Assembly (NCBI GenBank): GCA_014904845.1
Contig: MU119299.1
Location: 1-64,000 of the forward strand
DNA length: 64,000 nt
Direction: 5' to 3'
Source: Acephala macrosclerotiorum
Taxonomy: Eukaryota > Ascomycota > Leotiomycetes > Helotiales > Mollisiaceae
The number at the start of each line of letters is the position of its first letter. The first letter of the stretch is position 1. Under the pieces are notes generated by a model that was given only the letters and a program-made list of their open reading frames with translations, was not told the origin of the DNA and ran no database searches. The position numbers were made by a program, and so were the translations under genes. This document shows, in pieces, positions 11,112 to 23,609 of this stretch.

Positions 11112-13190
11112 TCAAATGATTGTAATTGTTTGGCACTCATTGCCACACCCATCGTCTTCGTCACTCCTCCAAAGAATCGCCCCAATCCTAGTATACGTCG
11201 CAGCAGTTCCTTTGACAGGCACCAAAGCAAGAGCAAAGTTATCCTTCAACGGTAAACTCCAAAGCTCAAGCTCTTTGATCGCGTCGTCCTCGAGGTCCAG
11301 CAATAGCTCAGCATGCGACTGCGGAGTGTTTTCTGAAAGATCGTTGGTACCGATGTCAAGTTTGTTACTCGTGGCGGAAGCATAATACCAAGCCCCATAT
11401 CCTTGATATTTCCGCTTCCATTTCTGGTTGCAAAGCTTTGCTCTGACGCAAATACTGCCATTTGAAACTCGTCCCATTGGATCACGGCCTACGGGAGTAG
11501 TTTCTGCTGTAAGAATATCTAGATCGCCATCTTTCAGACCCTCAGAACTTTGATCGAAGATGATTTGTCCATCGATGCTCGCCCACGACCAAGACGGCGC
11601 CCTGTAGTCCGCAGGTTTTGACCAAGTATTTGATACGTGGGGGCCGAATGTGTAGTCGATACACCAACAGAGCTGATCTATCAAGGACTCTAACCATATA
11701 CCAGCAAGGTATGTACCGCCATCTTTCTCCCGGTAGTGACGAGCTAAACCGGAAAGAGCGGGTAATTTATCATCCGCGCATGTTAGGAATCTCTTGCAGT
11801 AGTCTTGAACTATTTGGGTCCATGACATGGAGTCGCTGCTCGTTGTATCCAAGTATCCCGTTTGTGCGATAGGCTCGAAAGATCCAGATTCATGATACAC
11901 CATTGTACCTATTCTCAGAATCGTTTCTCGTGGCTGAAAGCTCAAGAAGCGGGCCGACAACGCTTCCTCTTAGAGTGTCCATGCCCGAGTCTAGAGATCG
12001 GATGCTGCGCGATTCTCCTTTGTTGACTCTTGCGTACTCGAAAAATACAGACAACTGTGTTGTGGAATTGGCGCGTTCATGCAATAGTACCCAGACACGG
12101 CATCAGAGGGATACCGCTCCCCATAAAGTCCCGATCCGGACTCATGGTCGAGTCCAGCTGCCAAGGTCAGCCAGCTCTGGCTGTAATATTCTCCCATCTT
12201 TGGTGATTCGATATCCCAATCAAGACGAGAATCTTGTATGATGCAGAGCGAATCTATCCATATGTACCGTATACCGAACGCTTGAGTGGTGTGAACGGCG
12301 TCGCGAAATGTCGGAGAGAGATCTTGGACCAGAATCCCATGCCTTCGAATGTCCAAGGTCTCGATTGTTGTGGTCATCGGTTTGGACTGGGCCCATCGAT
12401 GGCTGAGACAGATATAATGGGCACGTGTCGTTGTAAATTCTCGTACATAGACGATGTTGCAGCCCCGGCGTCCGACATCTATAACACGTCTGGGTAACAG
12501 TGGAGCAGCAGCCGGTGTTGGCGGAGCTGACCTCATCAATATCGACCCGAAACTATCAACGATGACATTGAGTGTTGATTGTTTCGTCAAGCGCCTGGCG
12601 TGAATGTCCTCCCAGAGAGGATCTCCTACTAGGATTTAGCGCAGTCCAACCCAGAATGGGGAAGGAGACAGACCTTCGTCCGCAAACAAATCCAAGGTCG
12701 CAACTTTGGAGATGAGGAACGTCTGGGTGAAGACCAAAGCAGATCGAGATTGATCAAATCGAAGCGTTGAGACACATGGAAACCCCTCGATCTCTTTCTC
12801 AGCTGCTGGTACCATATTCGAAGCCAGCGATGGGTAAGGGAACAAAACCTCGCATATCCATACACACAGCCGACATCCGCTCTTGACAGCCTTGAGCAAA
12901 GGTCCAAAAGTATCGTAGTGACGATAACCGTTGACGGAGGTTAGAGCATCCAGGGTCATAGCTCGACATAATTTGCAGGGATTGTGGGCTATTCTTGGGA
13001 GGTGAACGCCATCGTCGTCCCAAACCCACATAGTCGAATTATGTATCGCATTTGAGTCGTTCCATGCTTGCCAGCCACTAATTCTGGCCCAGAACCTATG
13101 CCCAGTCGAAGATCTCGGATCGTCTCCAAGTTGGAGGTCATCGCCCTCAAACATGGACTTATACGTCTGTTGAGACAAAGTCTTATCCAT
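11112..13190 (-). pseudogene. HET-domain (heterokaryon incompatibility) gene with three nonsense codons
   Basis: A single uninterrupted reading register of 693 codons from an ATG at 13190 to 11112, with stops at 12636-12638 (TAA), 11991-11993 (TAG) and 11970-11972 (TAA). The frame is otherwise intact: no base is gained or lost. The HET core is clear: ICLSHRW, SPTFRDAVHTTQAFGIRYIWIDSLCIIQD, then the conserved tryptophan motif, which here reads TRAWTL-stop-EE. Relatives have Gln at that stop (WTLQE), so CAA became TAA. All three stops can be explained as CAA/CAG to TAA/TAG. The N-terminal part carries two Cys pairs (PCKLC, CRLC) seen in many HET proteins. HET genes trigger cell death on fusion of unlike strains, and loss is often tolerated. 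No splice pair removes the stops without removing conserved residues. Confidence 0.88.
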
Positions 13191-13695
13191 CTTGAGAGAC
13201 AGCTGCGATAGGACTCAGTTGAGATCGATTATCAGTCGAATGGATGGTGGCTTGTGCCTTCTTTGCCCTCTTTCTATGAGACATCTCCAGCTTTCAGCCG
13301 CTCAGCCTCGCCATTCTGCGAGATGTCTCGATTTGCGCCTTCTGATTGGCTCAAACTTTCAGCGGCTCACTGCAATTGGAAAGACAAGGTCGTACAAGAT
13401 TCTCAGCACAGGCTGTGATCTCGAATCTAGAGAAAAGAACGAAGGATGGTTCGTGCGGAATTTTTGGGGCAAAAGGAGTACTCACTAGCTCAGAGCCACG
13501 AGGTCCCTCCTGCCTACGCCACATAAACAATGCACAGAAGGCGAACTCTCAAAAGGTTGGCCAGGAAGAACACAACAAACCCAGTACAATTCACCACACA
13601 CAAGTCCACAGCCCCAGTCGCAGTATGCTTGAAGTTTAAAGTATGAGGAAGAGGTTGGTTAGGCGTATATATTCATGAATCGAAACGTAAAAAAA

Positions 13696-13762
<67 letters not shown>

Positions 13763-13894
13763 AGAACTCGGACCCAAGAACCAAAATCTAGGGCTCACTT
13801 CCAGAGAGCAATCATTGATCATGCTTATTCTCATCCCATTATCCCATTTCATTCCTTCATTAACTCGCCTGGGTATCATTATGCCGGATCGTGT
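13191..13894. other. intergenic with long A homopolymer
   Basis: Region 5' of the HET remnant and 3' of the phosphotransferase gene. Apart from the A run (listed separately) I see no gene. Confidence 0.4.
13701..13761 (+). repeat. poly-A tract of 61 bases
   Basis: An uninterrupted run of 61 A follows AAAAAAAATT. It could be a simple repeat, the tail of a retroposed copy (I see no target duplication or gene copy before it), or an assembly artefact. Length in such runs is unreliable. Confidence 0.9.
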
Positions 13895-15276
13895 CTACTT
13901 TAACTTTTTCGCCTCCGCCTCCTCGCTCCATGGGTGCTTGATCGTCAAGCACCAGATATCGAGGTAGTCGCAGATGGTAACAATTACATCGATCTGCTCA
14001 CGTTAGCATATTTCACTCCATCCACTCTGAAAAACTTACGACAAAGCTTCCATAAACACCAATAGCCATTCCCAACATGCAGAACACATACGCAACCTGG
14101 TATGTGTCTCCACCAAGCGCACTAGGCCACCCAACTCCAATATTCTTCTGCAAAAACGGTCCTAGAGAGTCGAACACTCCATATGCAATTGGTAGTACAA
14201 GGACGTTGCCATATGGGAAGTCGAGCTTGACGAGATGAGCAGTGATGATTTGTCCGACCGAGTAGGCGTTGACGAGACCTGCGAAGAAGACGAAGGGGAC
14301 CAGGTGGTTGTGTAGGATCTCGGGGTTCAGATAGAGGTATGCGGGAATCAGAGTCCAAGTAACAAAAAAGGGAATGAGCCCTAAGAGTGCGCCGCGGGAC
14401 TTATCGCCTCGAGCTCGACGAGCTTTGATGACGCTTAGGGAAGCTTGGACAGTGTTCAAGACTAGCACGGATCCTCCCTGTAACATATACCACTCATTGA
14501 ACGGAAGTTGGTAAATATATTCCGGGATAAATGCGTAATGTGGTATTCCAACAGTTGCGAACATGGACTGTTGCCAGAAGCTGGCTCCTCCTTTGATAGC
14601 TGTGAATGCGTATACGAATATGAGGATGACAATTCCTTCGACTGGACCGGAGATCAAGCCGAGTGTCAAGGTCTTGGTGTGGTATTCGTCCCAGGTTTGG
14701 ACATAGAACGTGAGGAGCGCTATAGCAGGTCAGTAATGCCCGGATCTGCTGGGAAAGAGGCGCATACATCCGAATAGAGTCATGACTGTCTTCCAACCCA
14801 TTCCTAAGTTCTGCGAGGCTGCAAAGATCAGGACCTCGAGAGAAGTGTTCACGGCATCAACACTATGGTCGAAGAGCTCTCCTAGTGGTCCGCTCTGATG
14901 GGTTCGTCGTCTGACACATCATTAGCGTGCATTCTTCCAGCCGTAAGAAGCAGCAGCAAATAACTTACGCCTGCGATCCATCGATAGCATCGAATGTCTG
15001 ATACAAGAACAACCCGACAGCCCAACTAGCATATACCCAAGGCGGACAATCCTGATCCAGAGTGGGGTTATACCACAACAACGTCAACAAATTGACCACC
15101 ACAAACGAGAATCCCGTCAAGGTAATCAAGTTCGGGGCCATTGACATCGGGAAACATTTTATAACGACGTGGGTATAGAACGGCTTGAGGACGTAGCGCG
15201 ACAGGAGAGAGTAGTCGACGCCCGAGTATTTGTACTCTTTGAGATTAGGGAGCTTTTCTTGTCGTACGTATACCAT
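13895..15276 (-). CDS. choline/ethanolamine phosphotransferase (CDP-alcohol phosphatidyltransferase)
   Basis: Final step of the Kennedy pathway in the ER: transfers phosphocholine or phosphoethanolamine from the CDP-alcohol to diacylglycerol. Exons are 15276-14969, 14910-14768, 14719-14040 and 13993-13895, with introns of 58, 48 and 46 nt (GTAAGT/TCAG, GTATGC/TATAG, GTAAGT/GCAG). They total 1,230 nt, giving 409 aa, as usual for Cpt1/Ept1. The catalytic signature DG-x2-AR-x8-G-x3-D-x3-D is complete and spans the first intron (DGSQAR...GELFDHSVD). About eight hydrophobic segments follow, and the protein ends in a charged Lys/Glu tail. The open frame begins further upstream, but MVYVRQEKLPN is the usual start. 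Choline versus ethanolamine preference cannot be decided here. Confidence 0.95.
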
Positions 15277-16021
15277 CGTTGCAGTTGTCGGGGTCGATAT
15301 AGATATCGACGATGCGGATGGAAGCGTTGATGTTGAAGAACACCAAGTCGTGTGCTGGAAATTCTTGGTCAAGGACAAATGTTCAAGTCGCGAAATTCTT
15401 GGTGAACGCGCATCGACGCCAAGACCCCACGTCATGGGTCAGGAAAGGGAATTTTAGCCGAGACATACAGGGGTTGAATAGGGACAATCTGCTGATGTGA
15501 GACCATTGTTGGTGAAGACAAGGGCGTTTATATCTTCATCATTGTCCGGGTACGTTCTGCCACTCAAAACGCTGTTGTTTGATACAGACATTTACAACTA
15601 CCTAATTTTTGTTCGTCCTCGAGCCGGACTTCCTTCCTCCCCTTTCCGTCTCCTTGCTCCCGCTTTGCTCATTCCTTCCCACGTTTCCCAAGTTCTAAAT
15701 CATTTAATTTTATCCAAATCGCACTCCAGACGTCGACTTCTTCCTATCCTACCTTTTACCACCTGTCTCGTCCCACATGTTCTTTCCCGTCCAATATTTC
15801 TTTGCGCTTGATAGTTTTGCTCACACACAACCCACCACACATCTGGATCCTTATTGCAATTGACATTGTGTAAGTTCCAGTTCATACACGCACATTCATG
15901 CAATTGGCTCCAGCCCGCTACCCCAATGCTGATATTGCCAGTGATGTCCAAAACCCACATCCTCTCACACTTCGCTGAACGCCAATGCACGCCATATCAG
16001 ATACTCATCAACAACCACTTC
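15277..16021. other. intergenic (phosphotransferase promoter and MFS 3' region)
   Basis: No gene seen. The stretch 15600-15800 (plus) is pyrimidine-rich, as is common in fungal promoters and leaders. Confidence 0.4.
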
Positions 16022-17761
16022 CTACGCTTCTCCCCTCTCTAGATCCTTCTGCGGGTCGTTCTCTCTCAGTCCTTGCGGCGAGTCCTTCGGGTCACGTTCT
16101 CGCAGACCATCAAGCTGTCCGACATCAGTCTCTCTCCTATCGTCGGGCTTCGCAACACAATCAATCCCTTCTTCCCTCGAGTAAGTATCCGAATCATCTA
16201 AAGCACTCAAAGTACTCATCGAAGGATGCAAAACATTCTGCTCTCTCGGCACCTCTTGCTGTGTCCCAGGACTCTTCGACGGCGTTGGCGCAAACTTCGA
16301 TCGTTCTCGAATCGGTCCACCATACTTGTAGAAAATAAATGGGATAGGAGCAAGCAGGACTGCTATGCCTCCAATCAAAGATCCACCTCCACCAACACCG
16401 AGGGTATTGAACATATACTGCGTGAACAAGGGTGCCGCAGCACCACATGCAGAACGGCAGACTGTGTTGGCGGCCAAGGCGCTGGCTGCGTACATCAGGT
16501 ACGAGTCCGTGAGGTAATTGAGGTATGCCACGAAGATGAGCAAGATCGACGTCGCGAGGAAGACTCCTGCAAGTGTTGGAACAACCCAGTGGACCGAATT
16601 ATACTCTGCGGACCATGCAAACCAGAACATTGTAATGGGGAAGAGTATTCCTCCAACCATCGCAACAGGCAAACGATCCTCAGCAACACCTTTGTGGCCT
16701 CGTTCCAACTTCTTCCTATCTCGAGATGAGTTGACGAAGATAAGCATGCCTCCAATAACAGCACCAATGACCGTACCTATCAACGGCAATTCGCCGACTC
16801 CACTATTCCATCCGCGTTTCTGTTGAAATACAATCGGGTAGATGGTGAAGAGCATGTACAAGAGTGTATAGACGACCGAGAGATAGATGGCGACGAAGAG
16901 GGAAATGGGATCGATCAAAATCCTCCAAGGCCTGGTGAGTGCGACCTTGAAAATATTTGCCAACGATCGATCAGTAGCTTCCACAGGTGCCGTGACATCC
17001 TCATACCCTTCAATTTTCAACCTTCTCAATCGTTTCGCCTTGTTCTGCAGAACAATTGGAGGCAGCGTCTCGGGGATTGTGAACATGAGAACCTCGGTGA
17101 TGCCTGCGAACCAAAGCAGTACATAGAAGTTCCACCTCCAATCCTCCTTCAGCTGCAAGAATCCCGATATGACAGGTCCAAGGGCTGGGCCAACGAAGGT
17201 CATCACTGAGAACAATGCCATAGCATTTCCTCTTTCGACCGGTCCCCAGATATCCGCCAACACACCTGGAGCATTCGACAACGGCGAACTGGCAAATGTC
17301 CCAGTCAAGAATCTGCCTATCAGTAAAGCTCCAAAGTTATTCGCAAATGCGCACAGGAAGTTGAACACCAGGTACAGCGTGAACGAGATATAAAAGATCC
17401 ATCTTCTCCCAAAGAACTCAGACAGCGGAGCCCAGAACAGCGGTCCAAAACAGTATCCCAGCAAGAACAGCGTGATAACCAACCCAGCAGCTTCCTCAGA
17501 AACTCCAAAATGCTCTGCGATTCCATCCAGACATCCTGATGGACTCGAAGATGCAAATGTCGCGTTCACGACTAGCAACACGGACACCACAGTTATATAC
17601 CATCTTCTCGGCTCGCTCCAGTTCTTGGGATTCTCAATGTCTCCTGGCGCGAAGTCGAGGTGTCCATTTTCGTTTAGGTAGGGTATCTCTGATCGTTCGA
17701 GCGCTTTGGAGCGGTAGGGTTTGGCGGTGGGTCGGGAGAGGAAGCGCTCGATTGTGTCCAT
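16022..17761 (-). CDS. MFS transporter, DHA1 drug:H+ antiporter type
   Basis: Intronless 579-aa protein with a long cytosolic N-terminus containing the NPKNWSEPRRW motif typical of fungal DHA1 exporters (polyamine, azole and benomyl resistance group). Twelve hydrophobic segments are spread over about residues 55-490. The loop 2-3 motif is APLSEFFGRRW. A central cytosolic loop lies around residues 260-310. The C-terminal tail of about 90 residues is very hydrophilic and rich in Asp, Glu and Arg, suggesting a regulatory or disordered end. Predicted plasma-membrane proton antiporter; the substrate cannot be named. The 5' flank of about 1.7 kb is long and could hold complex regulation. Confidence 0.93.
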   Translation of the reverse strand: MDTIERFLSRPTAKPYRSKALERSEIPYLNENGHLDFAPGDIENPKNWSEPRRWYITVVSVLLVVNATFASSSPSGCLDGIAEHFGVSEEAAGLVITLFLLGYCFGPLFWAPLSEFFGRRWIFYISFTLYLVFNFLCAFANNFGALLIGRFLTGTFASSPLSNAPGVLADIWGPVERGNAMALFSVMTFVGPALGPVISGFLQLKEDWRWNFYVLLWFAGITEVLMFTIPETLPPIVLQNKAKRLRRLKIEGYEDVTAPVEATDRSLANIFKVALTRPWRILIDPISLFVAIYLSVVYTLLYMLFTIYPIVFQQKRGWNSGVGELPLIGTVIGAVIGGMLIFVNSSRDRKKLERGHKGVAEDRLPVAMVGGILFPITMFWFAWSAEYNSVHWVVPTLAGVFLATSILLIFVAYLNYLTDSYLMYAASALAANTVCRSACGAAAPLFTQYMFNTLGVGGGGSLIGGIAVLLAPIPFIFYKYGGPIRERSKFAPTPSKSPGTQQEVPREQNVLHPSMSTLSALDDSDTYSREEGIDCVAKPDDRRETDVGQLDGLRERDPKDSPQGLRENDPQKDLERGEA

Positions 17762-19449
17762 CTGTGGGACGAGAGGGGAGGTTCGATGATCTCACTGTTT
17801 ACTTTCTCGATTCGGCTCGGTATAGAGAGACACGGTATTCAGAGTTCGAAGTGAAAAGAAGGAATTGATGTGTGCAGGTACAGATATATATACAAAAATG
17901 ATCAAACATAAAATAGAACAGAGCAGGAAAAAAAGAGGGGCAAAAGCTCCAACAATAGAAGAAAACAAAACTGCACGTCTTAAACCCGTAGCTTCCGGTT
18001 TCGCTTTTTCTTGAGTTGACATTAAAAATCAAACGCCGCCATCGCGCATCTACATTGCGGAATTTGTCCATGCAAAATCGACGTAAACCAAACAGAGTTC
18101 CACCCCAGATCTACATCTTACCCGTTTTAGTTTAACCCGTCCAGATGAGAAAGGATCTTGCAGCGGAAATGCCTGGGTGGAGAGTCCTCCTATTGGATGA
18201 GAGGTGGGAGGTTGTGTTAGTGACGGCTATTCGGCAGCTAGCGCGTGAGCGTAAGGCTGGTGGATGTTGGAAATGGACAGGGGAGGGAATTGGGAAGAGG
18301 TTTTCGGGGTCGGTGTTAAGGGTTGGTAAGTGAAGGGGAAAGGCGGTGGGTACGGTAGGAGAGTCAGTCGTGAAAAAGGAAATTCGACGAGGGATTGAAG
18401 TGTTTGATGTAAAATTTAAGATCTACAGTGCTAGCATTCGAGTGAGTTGAAGTGAAGAAAGTGGAGGGTGAAGATGAGGGGGATTACGTCAACGACCCCT
18501 CGATTCTTAACATGAATCAGGATAATTTCTTTTTCTTCTTTTTGTCCAAGTTAATATACAATCTGAAATGTGTGAGTCCCCTTTTTCATCACCAGAAAAC
18601 AAATGAGAAATAAAGAGGAGAAGCAAAATGATGCGACACTTATGCTCTAGAATTACATTGATGGCTCTTTCCAACATTGAAGTCGATGAAACGAGCTATA
18701 GATTCCCCTACTGAATATGCCGAGTCATCCTTCTTTGAATTTTCTTATAGAAGTGGAAGAAATGGTACTAACTTCCGAAGGATTTAACTTAGGCCCGAGA
18801 ACAAGGTAACCTCGTACGAGGGAAGAAGAGAGTTCGAGAGGAAAGAAATATATCCTACAACATACACTAAATCAAACTCACAACAATAATGTCTACTTAA
18901 ATTCTCATAACTGCATTCGATACCCGCAACTAATCCCTCGTCTCAACATAATCGACTGACTTCTCAATCCGCAGTGGTTTGCGTTCTCCGACTCTGTAAT
19001 CCCATAAGTACGGAAAAGATTAAATTCCAAAGCTCAAGACAAATGACCTCATCAACTCCGTAAATGAGGAGTACTTGACTCAAACTAGTACGCCGCGAAC
19101 TGAGCGAACAGATCGGACATGGCCGGATAGCCGGACATATACGTAATTCAAGAGCGCAGATAAATTTGTCTGACTGAAACGACCGACGGAGATATAAACC
19201 ATAAGACGGCTTCGCTGTCCGACTCGGTCCCAGTACCGTGCCGGAAGTTCCGCAGAAGTGCGTGGGTAGAGAAATAAGAAAGCTGGTTTCAAATGTCTTC
19301 ATTTTCTCATTTTAAGGTCCATCGCTCCAAACGAGACCGCCCAACTCTGTTTGTCGGCTTTCCGAGAAAACCATTATCTAGACAAGACAAAGACACAAAT
19401 GCACCAAATGCTCAGTTATCAACTCCGATTGTCTCACTATACCAGCACC
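17762..19449. other. intergenic, no supported gene
   Basis: About 1.7 kb between the MFS start and the SEC21 end. A 112-codon frame at 18964-19302 (minus) has a true ATG but no recognisable feature and overlaps the probable SEC21 3' flank. I do not call it. Confidence 0.4.
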
Positions 19450-22386
19450 TTAAGCAACCGACCCAATGACCAGAGCAGCGACTCCTTCCTCCTCACTCCG
19501 AACCACGATCTTACTTGTGACGCCTGATTTAGAAGAGTAGGCCATCCGAATGTTGGCAACGACTTTGCCGCCTGTGACTGTCTTGCCGAAGAGCTTGAGG
19601 GTATGGGTTGTTGTGTTGATGGGTACATCGGTACCTTCAAGAGGTTGTAATGAGAGGGTCTTGGCGAGTTGTTCGGTTGCATCTGGGACTGTTAGCAGAG
19701 TACAATAGTCAGGGAGGAAAACTTACCAACGATGCTCTTGACACCACTGAGTTGTAGTGTTTCTTCGACTTCTTCACCAGCAGCACCAACTTGCTCCCAG
19801 ATGTGGTTGAAATTTCCAGCAAATGCTGGGACAACATAATCGCTTCCAGTGAGCTCCAAATCTTCAACTTGGTACTCGTCGTCATATCCAGTCTCCTCGG
19901 GTTCACCACTTGAGGGATCAATCTCCTTTGTGGTAAACTTTAAAACATTGGTGAAGCTACTCGCTGGGAAAGAGGCCTCACCATTGACCTTCTTGAAGGA
20001 AACATAGATGGTACCTGGCTCGTCCGTTGCAAGCTTGGCAGCTGGAATGATGAAGTCCTCCTCAAGCTCTTCTTCTTCCGCTGGTGTAGCAACAACAGAG
20101 ACATCCTCAAGGACCGTGTCTGGCAGTGTGTTCTTGACTTCATATTGGAGCACAATGTGCTCCTTGAAGATATGCTTGACAACGCTGACAACATACTCGG
20201 TCTCTGATTCCGTCAACTCAACCACAGGCGACGACTTCAGTACGCTGCCATATGCCTTCATCTCTGGAATCTGGAGTAGCGCTTGTTGGTATTTCTGAGC
20301 TGCAGCAGTTGCTGAAGCCGCAGCTTCTGTGCTTGATGGCGTAGCTTTGGTCGGGCCAGCCTTGGGCGCTTTGATGGTCGGAGTGATGGTGGTGAGCTTC
20401 TTGGTTCTGTCTTCGGCATCTGCCTGTTCCTTGGTGACAATTGGAATGGCCGCGATGTCGAAGGGATTATCGAAAGTTGACTTGTCGTCAGCAGTAACAT
20501 ACATGACAAGCTGGTGCTCAAAGTAAGGAAGGGCAAATGTATTTTCTGGTAGGTATTAGCATCCATACGTGCGAACCAAAATCACGACTCTTACCATTCT
20601 TGATGAAACGGTTCGCCATTTCATCAGTTTCGGTCATCAATCTCAGGCTCAATGCGGCGCGATCTCGAACTTCATCATCGACATCGTCTAAGCATCGAGT
20701 AAGAAGGACCTGCACGCTGCGCTTGACCTCGGGATCCTGTTGTCCAACACCGAACTTCGCCAAAGCCGTGACTGCAGCCGCTCGAACAATAGCATTCTCT
20801 AAAACGACTCTGTTGTAGATATAGCGAATGTACTTCGTTGGCTGCGAAGTCTTGGGACCTTCAAGTCCGAGCAAATGCAGAATGCGGACAGCCAATTTTG
20901 TGAATTCGCAATCCTCAATAAACTCGCAGAGATGTGCCAAAGCATCCTCCTTCGATTCAGGCACAAATTTGATCAAGTCAAACATGCTCTCCACAACCGC
21001 GCGCTTGAATTCATATCCACCTTCGTCCCGGAGAATACCACTAAGGAATGCAAGCATACCAGCTTGCTTGTTAGGGAACTTCAGGCAGAGCGTTCGGATG
21101 GCTTCCACAATCGTGATCTTGAACTCGTCTGTGATATCTGCCATGAAACCAGAAATCTGCTTCATCAAACGGTCTACACTGGCTTCGTTGCCAGTCTTCA
21201 GCAGAGTAGTGATAGCAAACGTGGCGATTGAGCGATTGGTGTTCGAGATGAGGAGTTCGATGTCTGGATTGCAGGGGTGAACTGCTTGTGGCTTGAAGGA
21301 TGCGAAGTTGTGGAGGATTCGGATTGCTGCGAACTTGGTCACTGCCCGAGGGGAGGTAAGGAAGAGCTGGAGGACATGAATAGCCTGGGTGACTTCGGCA
21401 TCCGTGACATCTCGCATATCGCAGATTGCCTTTGCTGCCTCGAAGTTTACCATTTCACTCTTATGTCGGAGCCAGCCGTCCAAGAGCTGCATCATAGGTT
21501 TCCGGAGCTGTGGATCTTCCTCTGCCAATTGTGCTGCCAATCGAACAAGCATCACGGTAGCCGCTGGACTCTTCACAGCACCTGCAGTCCCAAATTGCTG
21601 CACCATCTTGACCAAAGCCATCCTGTCATGCATTCTCATCTGGTATAGGAGACCGATTGCATGGTATTGTGTCATGGTCGAGTTGTTGACAGGCATTTGG
21701 CTTCCTGATGTAGAGAATCCGAGGGAGAACCCGCCCGAAGACTTCGTCGAGGAAGCAGCTTCTTGTGTTTCGCTTTGCCATCTTCGCACAACATCGCGGG
21801 CTATGGGAAGGAGGTGGTATGACGAAACGAGGGCGGCAGAAGAGACCGATGGGTTCTTGTCAACAATCGCAGTTTTCATGACTCGCTCGATGCTTTGGAC
21901 AGTGGAAGCCTAGTATGGTCAATAACTGATGTTTCCTCGGTCTTTCGTGCTTACATCAATAATCCGGCAGAGGGCCCGAATCGCATTGGGTCTGTAAATT
22001 GCATCTGTGCCACCACCAGTATCCTTCATTATTGTGCTCGTAACCATAATAATATCCTCTGCAGAGTGCGCCAGCTCCTTGATGATAAGGTGGACCATCT
22101 GCCGCAGACTGGCATCTTTGTTCTGGAAGAGCTTGGAGATTCCAAAGAAGAGGGTGGTGGCTTCATTGGTAGGGAACTTCTCCCCAGTGTAGAGGAGAAG
22201 GGCGATCTTTGTGAGGAGGACGCGACATCTTCGAGGCTGTATGGGTGAGGAATTGAACAATCGTGCTGTCTAGCATTAGGTGTGTCCTGATGGAGGGGGT
22301 TCTCACCGACCTTCTTGAAATACGGATGTCCTGTCGACCCTCATGATTGCAGCATCACCGTCTTCGTCTTTCTTGCTGTAACTCAT
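19450..22386 (-). CDS. SEC21: coatomer subunit gamma (COPI)
   Basis: Gamma subunit of the COPI coat, acting in Golgi-to-ER retrograde transport. Exons are 22386-22311, 22265-21955, 21909-20595, 20545-19727 and 19688-19450, totalling 2,760 nt and 919 aa, the usual length. Introns are 45, 45, 49 and 38 nt, all GT-AG and in phase. The N-terminus MSYSKKDEDGDAA and the segment ARLFNSSPI are typical. Residues to about 550 form the adaptin-like helical trunk (LLYTGEKFP, LVRLAAQLAEEDPQ). An Ala/Thr-rich linker and the gamma appendage (VMYVTADDKSTFDNPFDI region to the end) follow. It should be essential. No sign of damage, which is useful as a reference beside the broken genes in this window. Confidence 0.96.
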
Positions 22387-23459
22387 GGTGAGCGAGGTAG
22401 CTCCACAGCGTCATGAATTGCAGGGCAAGAAGGTAGCTTTTGACTTCGAAATCGATACGGGAAGTCGCGACGTAGCCAAATCGTGGGACTAACGAAGCGA
22501 GCGGAAAAACTTGCCTCCGACAACTTCAATTCAGTGAACGAACTTTTCGAAAAATTCACTTTCAACGCTAATCAAATATGTTTCTCCGCATGTTCAAAAA
22601 TTCATGAGAATTCTTGCAACATTTCGTTGTTTTGAACATTGGTCAGTTCCTGAGTATTTTGGCTACAAAGGCTACAAAGGAAATCAGCGGAAGTCCTCGG
22701 CAGAGCGGACAGAGCGGGCACTAGTTCCCGCTCCGCCCTCTCTTTCCACACTTCTCATATCTTCTCACCATCCCTTTCGACCTTGATTGTTGTTGTTCTG
22801 ACATTTTTTTCTGGCAGCAAAAAGCGACAAGAGCAGTTCTGACATCCATGCAGAAGTTGGAGCTGTTCACTTAGAAGTGTGGTGGCTGTAATGCTCAAAT
22901 AGTTCATAAAACAATGCCGCACAGCCAAATCTTGTGCAAAATGACCCTCATACAGCTGGAGGTTCTCTGATAGCTGAAATTCTGGTTCTGATTTGTTCAT
23001 TTTGAGCCTTTTCCTCGCTACATGTATTCTATACAAGCTGAATCCCTATGGTTGCCGAACAATATACGTCTAAATAAAAAGACATACCATACCCAGGAAT
23101 TTCTCCAACAAAGCCCTCATAGTCTCTCACGACCTACATGTATGCTCTTGAGGCTCTGCTTCTATTCCTCTCTCTCACTTAATGCTCTAGCCTGTGGGAA
23201 TCATTCACATCAAATACATCCCTCACAACCACAAAATGGTAAAAGAATTTCAGTGGGGGAATAGGGATGTACAGTGTCTAGTAAGTGCCGGAGATTTACC
23301 GTCTGACGAAAGAGGGCAAAGTGACTCCACCAAACAAGAAAAGTCAAGGAATATCAAGTACCAAGATTATCTACTTCCTATCGAGAAGTAAGAAGACTTT
23401 AATTCTTACTAAATAGAAAAATTAAGTTAATATAAAAGGAAAAAATGACAAAAAAGTAA
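22387..23459. other. intergenic, nothing recognised
   Basis: SEC21 promoter side. A short direct repeat GGCTACAAAGGCTACAAAGG lies near 22662-22681. No gene seen. Confidence 0.4.
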
Positions 23460-23465
23460 TGATTT

Positions 23466-23519
23466 TCCGGTGCCAGGAATCGAATCCGTTGACAAGTAGT
23501 TAAATTTTATGAAAGCGGA
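23466..23519 (-). pseudogene. partial tRNA-Glu-like sequence
   Basis: On the minus strand CGCTTTCA (anticodon loop with TTC) is followed by ATTCGATTCC (T-loop like) and GGCACCGGA (3' acceptor like), then by a T-run suited to Pol III termination. The 5' half and a matching 5' acceptor strand are not found, and the T-stem pairs poorly. It looks like a decayed relative of the tRNA-Glu unit that starts about 90 bp away on the other strand. Confidence 0.45.
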
Positions 23520-23609
23520 GCTCTCAGCTCGCTTATTTACCATATCTATGTATATTTAAATAAGCAAAATTCTCCATCGACTCGAGGAAACTTGTTTCCA
23601 CCAATAGCG

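Noticed and set aside
11991..12638. Introns that would remove the stops in the HET gene
   Set aside because: No GT-AG pair of plausible length spans the stops without deleting conserved HET residues, and the frame is the same on both sides of each stop.
18964..19302. 112-codon minus-strand frame as a gene
   Set aside because: Composition looks random, and it lies in the likely SEC21 3' flank.
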